Assembly: GCA_000733355.1 (NCBI GenBank)
Contig: JNVV01000034.1
Span: forward strand, 200,834-264,833
Length of the DNA stretch: 64,000 nt
From: Falciphora oryzae
Lineage: Eukaryota; Ascomycota; Sordariomycetes; Magnaporthales; Magnaporthaceae
Direction: 5' to 3'
Under the pieces are notes generated by a model that did no database searches, was not told the origin of the DNA, and saw only the letters and a list, made by a program, of their open reading frames with translations. Made by a program: the position numbers and the translations under genes. Shown here piece by piece: positions 55,893 to 64,000 of the stretch. Positions within the stretch are counted from its first letter, which is position 1. Each line of letters opens with the position of its first letter.

Positions 55893-57365
55893 TTAGGCGG
55901 CAAAGCTCTTGGCGACGCGGCGGCGGCGGATGGGGCCCGCCGAGTTCCGGGAGCGGCGGCGGGCCGAGGACGAAGACCTCTGAGAGCGGCGGCGATGGCG
56001 CACAAGGCGCGGAGACTGCGAGTGGGAGCGGCGACGGTGGCGCGCAGGGGGCGCCACGGGCGGCTGACCGGTCGGCACGCCCGGCGCGGGTGGGGTGGTA
56101 CCTGGGACGGCGGCGCCGCCACCGATGGGCTTTTGGCTCCCGGGCAGAGCCAGGCCCGGCGGGGCGAGGCTGGGGTCGAAGGTGCCGGACGGGGAGGCTC
56201 CGGGGGCACCAGGCGAAACGGGAGCGGCGGGGGCCGCGGGCGCAGCCGGGCCGGCAGGAGCGCCAGGGGCAACGGGAGCGCCGGAAGTAGCGGGAGCGCC
56301 AGGGGCAGTCTCGGGCTTCTTGGCCGAAGGCTTGCTGCCACCAGGAGCGGGCGTTTTGCCGCTGCCAGGGGCGGGGGCAGCGCCACCAGCGGCGCCACCA
56401 CCAGCCGCAGCAAGACTCGGGCTGATCCCCTTGAGGAAGCCATTGTCCAGACCTGCGGTAGCCTCCCAGACCATGACACCGGCAAACTCGGGAAACTTTG
56501 CAGAGTACTCGATGATGGGCTTCATCTTTTCGGGGCTGACGTAGCCGCCACCGACCTTCTCGGACGCGGGGGCGCCAACGAGGAGACGGGTGTTCTGGCC
56601 CTCGGTCTTGGCCCATTCTGCCCACTTCTTGAAGTTGTAGGTGCCGCCGCCCTCCTTAAAGGCCACGAGGCCGCATCCAGGGTTGTTGTAGAACTGAATT
56701 GCCACCATGTCGAACTTGACGCCGCCTGAGAGGACCGGACCGAGAGCGGCGTCGGGGAAGACGCACTGCGGGGCGGCGCCCAGGATGAGTTTTGCGCCGT
56801 CGGCGAGCTTGCGGAGCTGCTGTCCGAATGCTAGGAGGTTGTTAGTCTTGTATTCAAAATCGAAATCAAAGCCGTTCATGACGGCGCTGCCGAAGGGCCG
56901 CTGCTCTTTCGGGACCTTTCCGACAGGGCCGAAGAGATCGAAGACCTTGTCGGCGGCCTTCTTGGCCTCGTCAGCGCTGGCCCAGCCGCCGGCCTTGTAT
57001 TCGCCACCGGCGAGGGAGAGTAGGATCGTCGTCTTCGTTGTCTGCTGGCAGTAAATGATATCCTCCTCGATCTTGGGGCACTTGATCAGGCCATCAGACG
57101 TCTTCTGCTGGCATTCAGCCTCATTCGAGGCAAGGTTGAGCTTGAAGGGTTTGAAGTCAGTGAGGAAAGACACGGCGACAACGCTGACAGAAGGGTCGTT
57201 GCAGAGCTTTTTCAGGTCTTGGGGTTTTTTGCCGCCACCGGCGTTTTGACCCCAATAAACCACCATATTGTTTTTGGCCCCTGGGTTCCAGCCAGCCTGC
57301 ACGCTCGAAATGAGTGTTGGCAAGGCTAGCAGCCAGAACAAGGCGGGGGCGGTTCGACAAAACAT
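55893..57365 (-). CDS. Class III GH18 chitinase with Ala/Pro linker and basic tail
   Basis: Secreted endochitinase of the plant/fungal class III type (Cts1-like), probably for cell-wall remodelling. Intron-less, 490 residues. Signal peptide MFCRTAPALFWLLALPTLISSVQA. The GH18 barrel spans about residues 32-315: MVVYWGQNAGGG, ILLSLAGGEYKAGGW, GFDFDFE with catalytic Glu171, VAIQFYNNPGC and VMVWEATAGLDNG. The first Asp of the DGxDxDxE motif is Asn164; the acid Glu and both inner Asp are kept, so activity is plausible. A low-complexity Ala/Pro/Gly linker (about 320-440) leads to a tail very rich in Arg and Ser (RHRRRSHSQS, RRRSQRSSSSARRRS). This replaces the chitin-binding or GPI end common in relatives. 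It diverges from ATM1. Confidence 0.93.
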   Translation of the reverse strand: MFCRTAPALFWLLALPTLISSVQAGWNPGAKNNMVVYWGQNAGGGKKPQDLKKLCNDPSVSVVAVSFLTDFKPFKLNLASNEAECQQKTSDGLIKCPKIEEDIIYCQQTTKTTILLSLAGGEYKAGGWASADEAKKAADKVFDLFGPVGKVPKEQRPFGSAVMNGFDFDFEYKTNNLLAFGQQLRKLADGAKLILGAAPQCVFPDAALGPVLSGGVKFDMVAIQFYNNPGCGLVAFKEGGGTYNFKKWAEWAKTEGQNTRLLVGAPASEKVGGGYVSPEKMKPIIEYSAKFPEFAGVMVWEATAGLDNGFLKGISPSLAAAGGGAAGGAAPAPGSGKTPAPGGSKPSAKKPETAPGAPATSGAPVAPGAPAGPAAPAAPAAPVSPGAPGASPSGTFDPSLAPPGLALPGSQKPIGGGAAVPGTTPPAPGVPTGQPPVAPPARHRRRSHSQSPRLVRHRRRSQRSSSSARRRSRNSAGPIRRRRVAKSFAA

Positions 57366-58664
57366 GACTGGATCGGAATGTGGCGTTCGAGGGAGGAGGG
57401 GGTAGTCGATGAAAGCGAGGAGAGAGATGCAGGGCTGCGAAGGCCAAGAAAAGGTGTGATTGGTAGAGGTAGAGAGGTTCGAGTTATGATAGAAGGCGAG
57501 GCTGATGACGAGAGGAATGGATCAAGAACTTGGTCTTCCGAGAAATCGAGGCGCCTGGATATATACCAGCTGGTTTACCGAGAGACGGCAGGGCTGACCC
57601 AGCAAAAGCAGCGGATGGTCTGTTGGCGGCGGCGGGCCGCACGCGAGACGCGTAGAATCGCCAATATGGAGCCGCGCCGCGCCCATGGCTGCACGGCGAC
57701 AGCCCCAGCCCCAACATCTCCTCAGCGCATGGCACATTGGTAGTAATTCGGGCGCGGAACAAAGACTCAGGCTTGCGAACGTCGGCTATCCGTCAGTGCC
57801 AGAAGACGACAGCACTCAAGGGGCACAGGCACAGTTGCCCTGCGAGAGTAAGCGGCGGGCGACTTCGCCACGCCGCAGCACCCACCACAGCGCTATTGGC
57901 TGTGAGCCAGCCGCGACATGCCAGTTTCGGCTCGAGATCGGCGCTAGCACCGCAGAGCACAGCAAAGCTAGATCGGGCCAGGGCAGTAAGCAATCAAGCG
58001 CGCGACAACCTCGTCGCCGCGGCACAAGCGATGCTGCGCACCGCATGGAGTCATAGGCAGACACTGGAATCGCCAGCCCCTGAGTTGGTGGCACCAAAAA
58101 GTTGCAGGGCGGAGAGCCTCAATCGCCGAGTCGGTGCCGTGATTTCTGGACACACGGAAGTTAGCAGGCCCGTCCCTTGGTCTGTGACAAGTCATGGACC
58201 GCCGTCAGTCTACACCGCATCACAAGAAATCAACGATCGATGTCGGCGTCGAGGCTGGAGAGAGTGAGAGTGGCTGAGGACGTTGCACTCGGGCACTCAA
58301 GCTTTCTCTGGTTGCAGGTTCTCGATTTGATCAATCGCGCATTCGGGAAGCTGAAGAGTGGATTCTACGTGCCTCAGGCTCCACAGCTGAATTGCATCAT
58401 CGCTCGCCAGCTCCCCACCAAAGCACAGGACAGTGCCGAGATCGCTTTCGAGCTTCAAAGTCTGCTGCCGCCTTCCCAACAAGCCCCAAATCTTCTCGAT
58501 TGTGCCATTTCGTTGCCATTCCTCGCCGCTCGCACCTGTCGAGGCCAGGAGGCGTCCACCCGGTTTCCAGATCGCCCCTCGAGGGGTTTGCGCCCCGTCC
58601 GAAATCCCGCAACCTCTACCATCGCGCCCAAGATGACCAGCAATCGCTGGCGACGCCCCCGACG
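57366..58664. other. Divergent intergenic region, chitinase and ATM1
   Basis: 1.3 kb. Many overlapping frames exist because the DNA is GC-rich, but none shows a family feature. The ATM1 frame extends 91 codons upstream of its ATG only from a non-ATG start and looks non-coding there. Confidence 0.5.
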
Positions 58665-60921
58665 ATGATCACCAGGAGCTTGACGAGCGCGGCGCTGCTA
58701 TCCAGCTGCCAGAGAGCGTTCCCTAAACCCGTCTACAGATCACCACAATGGGTACCGCAGAGGCCAAGCGGCTCCGTCCGCGCCCTGACGGCGTGCATAC
58801 CCCGGCCGAAAGCCCCGACCTCCCCCTCTGCTGGGGATAGCGCTCAGCCGGCCTCGACCCTGAAGACCCCGACCCCGATCGATGCGGCGAAGGGCGCCTC
58901 GACGGCGTCCAAAGATCCCCTAGCCACGCCCGAAAAGACGAACCAGGAGCAGCGCAAGGCGGACTGGGCTATCATAAAGGAGATGTCACACTACCTGTGG
59001 CCCAAGGACAGCCTGAGCACTAAGTTGCGCGTTGGGCTGGCCGTGTCGCTGCTCATCAGCGCAAAAGTGCTCAACGTCCAGGTGCCCTTCTACTTCAAGA
59101 GCATTGTCGACGCCATGAATATCGACCCGTCCGTCATGGCCGGCGCTGGCGGCACCACGGCCACGGTGGCCGGCACCATGATCCTGGCATACGGCGCCAC
59201 CCGCGTTGGCGCCACCGTCTTCCAGGAGCTGCGCAACGCCGTCTTTGCCTCGGTCGCCCAGAAGGCCATCCGCCGCGTCGCCACAAGCGTCTTTGGCCAC
59301 CTGCTCCGCCTCGACCTGTCCTTCCACCTGTCCAAGCAGACGGGCGGCCTGACCCGCGCCATCGACCGCGGCACCAAGGGCATCAGCTTCCTGCTCACCA
59401 GCATGGTCTTCCACGTCATCCCTACCGCCCTCGAAATCACCATGGTCTGCGGCATATTGACCTGGCAGTACGGCGCCAAGTTCGCCGCCATCACCGCCGT
59501 CACCATGTCCGCCTATACCGCCTTCACCATCTGGACCACGGCCTGGCGCACCAAGTTCCGCCGCCAGGCCAACGCCGCCGACAACCGTGCCTCGACCGTG
59601 GCCGTCGATTCGCTCATCAACTATGAGGCAGTCAAGTACTTCAACAACGAAAAGTATGAGGTCGGCCGCTATAACGACGCTCTTAGGCAGTATGAGAAGA
59701 GCTCCATCAAGGTTGCTACCTCGCTCGCTTTCCTCAACAGCGGCCAGAACGTCATATTCTCAACCGCACTTACCGCCATGATGTACCTAGGCGCAAACGG
59801 CATCGCTCAGGGCAGCCTGACTGTCGGCGATCTCGTCATGATCAACCAACTCGTCTTCCAGCTCTCGGTGCCGCTCAACTTCCTCGGCTCTGTCTACCGC
59901 GAGCTGCGACAGTCCCTTCTCGATATGGAGACCCTGTTCAACCTACAGAAAGTCAATGTCTCCATCACCGAACAGCCCGACGCGAAACCGCTGGCCCTGG
60001 CCAAGGGTGGTGAGATCCGGTTCGAAAAGGTCTCGTTTGGTTACCACCCGGACAGACCCATCCTGCGCGATCTGAGCCTCACCATCCCTGCGGGCAAGAA
60101 GGTTGCCATCGTTGGACCCAGCGGGTGCGGCAAATCGACACTTCTCCGCCTGCTCTTCCGCTCCTACGACGCCCAGTCTGGCCGCATCCTGATAGATGGC
60201 CAGGACGTGCGCTCCGTCACGCTCGATTCGCTGCGCCGCAGCATCGGAGTCGTGCCGCAGGACACTCCCTTATTCAACGACACGGTCGAGCTCAACATCC
60301 GCTACGGCGACATGTCGGCGCCCCGCGAGCGTGTAATCGCGGCCGCCCAGCGCGCCCGCATCCACGACATTGTCGAGTCTTGGCCCGATGGATACGCGAC
60401 CAAAGTCGGCGAGCGCGGCCTGATGATCTCGGGCGGCGAGAAGCAGCGCCTGGCTGTCTCGCGGCTCCTTCTCAAGGACCCGCCGCTCCTGTTCTTCGAC
60501 GAGGCGACGAGCGCGCTCGACACGCACACGGAGCAGGCGCTGATGCAGAACATCAACTCGATCCTGCGCGAGAAGGCGCGCACTAGCGTCTTTGTGGCGC
60601 ACCGCCTGCGCACCATCTACGACTCGGACCTCATCATCGTCCTGCGCCAAGGCAGCGTCGCCGAAATGGGCACGCACAAGGAGCTGATCGACCGCGGCGG
60701 TCTCTACTCGGAGCTCTGGAGTGGCAAGTACTGTTGCGCTATGGCGGTCTCTTTGTCTCCCCTACTTCCCATCCATTGTCCCTTGAGATCATTCGAGTTG
60801 CTGACCCAATCCTTTCTATACCATAGCCCAGGAGACGCTTTTTAATACTGACGGGTCGGAGAAGGTCGACAATGCCGAGGCTGACGAGACTAGTGGAAGG
60901 GAAATTTCGCCCAAACCATGA
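58665..60921 (+). CDS. ATM1: Mitochondrial inner-membrane ABC transporter Atm1
   Basis: Half-transporter of the ABCB7/Atm1 family that exports a glutathione-linked sulfur/iron species from the matrix for cytosolic Fe-S assembly. Two exons, 58665-60723 and 60827-60921, 717 residues. The N-terminus ([19 protein letters not shown]...) is a mitochondrial presequence. The membrane domain includes the family-typical [34 protein letters not shown] segments and [11 protein letters not shown]. The NBD has Walker [10 protein letters not shown] (about residue 483), signature ISGGEKQR (about 587), Walker [13 protein letters not shown] (about 610) and the H-loop FVAHRLRT. The intron begins GCAAGT, not GT: only this GC-AG splice gives the conserved LWSAQETLF join and the normal acidic tail ending ISPKP. 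Reading through instead adds an unrelated 40-residue end. Confidence 0.96.
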
Positions 60922-62088
60922 AGCAAAGATTTTTACTTGTTCTTTTCCAAATTTTACCCAAGACACGTCCTATATGGCGTCCAATGTGCTGCATCCTCTG
61001 CGCTTAGATACCTCTATATATCATTGCACGTGGAGTCCAGATCTAAATCGGATTTTGGGTATCGTTCCAATTGGCTAGCGGCGTTTTCTTGCATAGAATA
61101 GCCTGACATATAGGATATTTCACAATCCCAACGCAGCGTATCTTCCATATTCAAGCCATCGATTCGTTTGCCATCCCTCTTGCTTGTTCCCGGAAACCGG
61201 TCACCAAAGTCGATTGCTCAAGCCCGCGTGCTTTGTGCGACTACCTGGATGGTTGGCTAACCAAAGCTAAACGGTCAAGCGTGCAGGACGACGCCCGCAG
61301 TAATTTCATCCCCTCCCGCTAACATTAAGTTTATTTACCTAGAAAGTATACTTACTGAGTCTTTATCCGACCATGCGTGACGCACCAACCGTCGCTCTCT
61401 GGTCACCTGGACAGACCATCAGGCTGAATGACCTAAACAGTCCCAGCCCCAGCGTTACGAAGTTGATGTATTTTGGTTCTTTAAAATCCTGTGAACAGCT
61501 TCTCGCCTCTCTGGCAGTCGCCCGGCGCTGCAAGTGCCACGAAGCCAGAATCTGCGGAACCATGATAAATATTTCCTGAGCTCTCTCGGTCTCACTATTA
61601 ACTTCCACCTCCATATCACGACCGCGTGAAACTCGGTGAAGTATTTCTTGCATCAGCGCCATTCGAGTGCTTGAATCGGATTCAACAAAGGCCGTTGGAA
61701 TATTTGCGGCACAAGCATCGTGTTTCCAGTTGGCGCCAAGAAACTCACGAGCTCGGCAGCACGCATAGATTAAGGGCTTCCGCTGCACTCTTTGTCCAAG
61801 CTTCATGAGCGCCGAAAAGCCGATGTCTTTGTACACGAACTTCAAAGACATGAATTGTCTTTGCTGTTAGCATTAGTTCTCTAATATCAGTCACGATTGA
61901 GGAACTACACAGATCGAATCAGTGTGAATTTGTTGCGCTAAATTCTTGTCTATCAAACCCCATCCATCCTCTTCTCTTCTTTCTCTCTAAAGTCATTAAT
62001 CGCTTCATGTAGACTTTATTCGTACACGCTCTAGAAGCTGAGTCATCCACAGCCGGCTATCATCCTTCTTTTTAGCACAAAAACTGAC
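60922..62088. other. Mostly non-coding region between ATM1 and the NTF2-like gene
   Basis: AT-richer than the flanking genes. The only notable content is a 162-codon frame on the minus strand, listed separately. Confidence 0.45.
61363..61851 (-). CDS. Possible orphan ORF, 162 codons
   Basis: ATG-started frame MSLKFVYKDIGFSALMKL to SRMVG. Unrecognised, with no signal peptide or membrane segment. Composition is not obviously random: helical-looking TRMALMQEILHRVSRGRD and AQEIFIMVPQILASWHLQRR. Length alone is the main evidence, in a region otherwise poor in long frames. It could be a gene relic or chance. Confidence 0.25.
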   Translation of the reverse strand: MSLKFVYKDIGFSALMKLGQRVQRKPLIYACCRAREFLGANWKHDACAANIPTAFVESDSSTRMALMQEILHRVSRGRDMEVEVNSETERAQEIFIMVPQILASWHLQRRATAREARSCSQDFKEPKYINFVTLGLGLFRSFSLMVCPGDQRATVGASRMVG

Positions 62089-62799
62089 CTATCGGCTTCT
62101 CCCCTTCGAAGCCGTACACGCCTCGTCCGTAGGTGACTTGACAGTGTTAACCGTCAAGTTGTAGACGAGGAGGCCGCCCGTGTGCGGCACCCAGTTGGGC
62201 ACGCCTTTGTCATCCTTAGCCACCGTGAAAGCTGCGTTTCCACTAAATGCAGCACAAGATTCCCCGTATCAGTCTTCCGAGCAGAACCAAAGAGGTAAAA
62301 AGGGCAAAATAGGGCAAAATTACTTACTGCGCTTGGGAGCAGTTTCCCGGGGTATAGATGGTTTGGATGACAATCTTTGCGCTGAGCGTCCGGGACTTTG
62401 AGTCCTCGCCGACAAAGGTGGCGCCCTCGATAAGGTGCCACCATGCCTTGTTGCCGTTGGGCGGCAGGAGCGTCTGCTTGACGCCGAGGATGCCCTTTGC
62501 GCCCTTGTAGGGGTTGCCGGCCGCGATGAGCTGACCGTCGGCGGCGAAGAGGTCAGTGAATGAGGTGCTGGCCTGCTTGTCTTCCGAAACTCGGTAGTAT
62601 CTAGATATCACACACAGAGGGAAACATTAGCTATATATAAGCTGTGTTGGAATGATGGGCAGTGGGAGTCGACTTACTCTTCGACAAACTTGGCAAAAGC
62701 GGGATCGACCTTCGAGCCCGGCTTATACGGCCCCATGTCGACTGGGGTGGCCGCGACCAGGGAGGCGGCGAAAAATGCAGCAATGGTAAAGAAGTGCAT
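62089..62799 (-). CDS. Secreted NTF2/SnoaL-like fold protein
   Basis: Predicted secreted protein with an NTF2-like (cone) fold as in SnoaL-like fungal proteins. Exons 62799-62678, 62600-62328 and 62242-62089 (introns 77 and 85 nt), 182 residues. Signal peptide MHFFTIAAFFAASLVAATPV. The core begins FAKFVEE-YYRVSEDKQASTSFTDLFAADGQL, a fold-typical helix plus strand, then AAGNPYKGAKGILGVKQTLLPP, WWHLIEGATFVGED and, after the last splice, NAAFTVAKDDKGVPNWVPHTGGLLVYNLTVN. The final residues (KSPTDEACTASKGRSR) are basic. Catalytic residues are not identifiable. Similar proteins occur widely in ascomycete secretomes with unknown function. A TATA box lies about 170 nt upstream. Confidence 0.85.
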
Positions 62800-63926
62800 T
62801 CTGTCAAATTGGACGCTTTAACTCGGAAAAAGGAAAGGAAAGGCGGGTCGTTATCGCTGTTGGAAGAAGTACTGGACCAGAAAAGTGTGAGAAGAGAGTG
62901 GCAAGGTCGAAGCGTTGGCTAATTATTCAAGGGAAAGAGAAGAAGCCAAAGCTCGGCGTATGCAAGTTATATAGGTCCTTGGCGAGTGAGACATTTGGGT
63001 TGGACGCCTGTCACTGTCCGCCTCGATCTACTGCGCCACGTCGTTGGGGTGCTGAACCCTGCTAAGGTTTGCCGGCAGCACCGGTGTTGAGAATGACATT
63101 GAGGCTTTCGTCGCCTTTTTTGCTTTGACAGCTTGTCCCGGCGAGTCATAAAAATCCAGGGGAAACGGGGATGTCCGACTTGGATTAGTGAGGGCCACTG
63201 ACAAACGCCGCGCCACGCATAAACGCGCGGTTAAAAATAGTCTTTATGGCGCTCAGGGCGGACATGAATCAACGCTTGGGCTATGGCGACAGCTTTTTCA
63301 AGCGAGCCGCCTGCATAGTGGTACCAGCTGACCCGTCCCAGGATAGACGTCTCAGGCCCGGCTGGCCTGTTCGTGCCCACACCCACCCCCCTGGGACGCA
63401 CTCACTTTCATGTCGTCGAAATCTTGAAATTCATGCGTGGCGATACGGGTGTTTTTCGCTGTCAATCGTCGCATGTGGGACGAGGGCCCAGCGCGGGGCA
63501 CGGTGGCTGGCCGACTCGGGCTCGGCGACTTGGAATATATTAAGTGCACCCTACCTTCCTCTTTTTCCATAAAAAGCCTTCTCCCAATCCTCTGGGTTGG
63601 AGAATCCAGGGCAGCTGAGGGACGCCACCGTCACCGGTGACGGGGAGATCTAGTCGGATGCCGGCTTACTTGTCTGTCTTTTTTGGCATTGGGGTTTTAG
63701 TTCTGGTGTTTCTTCATTTTCTCATATTTTCACTGGAATGATTCAATGAGTTACTTGATTTTACCCCTTCCGGGCTTGTCGGTCAATACTTTGGGGCCTG
63801 GCACCGGTGCATCCTCACGGTGGAGCACAAAACTACAACATTTGGTGTCAGGCCCGGGAATACGGGATGGGATGTCAAGCCAAACATACACTCGGGACAT
63901 TGAATACTAGCTTTTGAATTGCGCTA

Positions 63927-63927
<1 letters not shown>
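62800..63927. other. Intergenic upstream of NTF2-like gene
   Basis: Promoter and far upstream sequence. Frames up to 108 codons (63246-63572) are not protein-like. Confidence 0.45.
62967..62974 (-). promoter_or_regulatory. Candidate TATA box of NTF2-like gene
   Basis: CTATATAA on the minus strand, about 168-175 nt upstream of the ATG at 62799. Confidence 0.45.

Positions 63928-64000
<73 letters not shown>
63928..64000 (+). repeat. TTA trinucleotide microsatellite reaching the window end
   Basis: At least 24 perfect TTA units and no end within the window, so the true length is unknown. Confidence 0.97.

Noticed and set aside
58177..58668. 163-codon frame just upstream of ATM1
   Set aside because: Overlaps the ATM1 5' region in another frame; no recognisable sequence.
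1..64000. CRISPR arrays, insertion sequences, operons, ribosome-binding sites
   Set aside because: The window is eukaryotic; no spaced direct repeats, transposase frames or terminal inverted repeats were recognised.

Overview
The window is nuclear DNA of a filamentous ascomycete (Pezizomycotina, most likely a Sordariomycete; species not identifiable by eye). The evidence is many spliced genes with short introns (mostly 60-130 nt, GTNNGT donors, CTNAC-like branch sites, YAG acceptors), GC-rich third codon positions, fungal secreted hydrolases, and an intron-less tRNA-Cys. There are no operons, insertion sequences, CRISPR arrays or bacterial features. I assembled gene models by joining open frames at splice sites that keep phase and restore known family motifs. 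All exon coordinates are predictions without transcript support.

Layout. 1-4285: 3' part of APC1 (anaphase-promoting complex scaffold). 5240-6061: a small protein with a textbook N-myristoylation/palmitoylation start. 7213-8614: secreted GH16 beta-glucanase. 9362-10789 (-) and 11388-11957 (+): divergent eIF3e and mitochondrial ribosomal protein mL49. 12777-16388 (-): Q-rich ARID protein Swi1, followed by about 5.3 kb without a gene up to tRNA-Cys(GCA) at 21664-21735. 21927-22995 (-): EVE-domain (THYN1-like) protein. 23461-27299 (-): class IIC GH38 alpha-mannosidase (Ams1), divergent from an ACS-family (Dal5-like) MFS permease at 28078-30001 and a leaderless GH115 alpha-glucuronidase at 30729-34678. 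35260-35772: small Pro-rich protein. 36463-37938: degenerate kinase-like protein. 38696-39281: tautomerase/cis-CaaD-like protein. 39703-41027: UTP6. 41235-44987 (-): a second GH115, this one with a signal peptide. 46358-47013 (-): small secreted Greek-key protein. 47913-51420 (-): protein with a STAND-type fungal N-terminal domain and an in-frame stop. 52397-55066: secreted mucin-like protein. 55893-57365 (-): class III GH18 chitinase. 58665-60921: mitochondrial ABC transporter ATM1. 62089-62799 (-): secreted NTF2/SnoaL-like protein. The window ends inside a (TTA)n microsatellite.

How the genes relate. Housekeeping genes (APC1, eIF3e, mL49, Swi1, UTP6, ATM1, tRNA) are interspersed with carbohydrate-active genes. 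The most coherent group is 23-45 kb: vacuolar/cytosolic mannosidase, an organic-anion permease, a cytosolic-looking GH115 and, 6.5 kb further on, a secreted GH115 whose upstream region carries three GGCTAA sites of the kind bound by XlnR/XYR1. I propose, as inference only, a two-compartment route for glucuronic-acid-decorated xylan fragments. Other points of interest are a 5-nt and a 10-nt microexon in the two GH115 genes, a GC-AG intron in ATM1, in-frame TAG codons in the STAND-type gene, and a kinase-like protein that has lost its catalytic residues.
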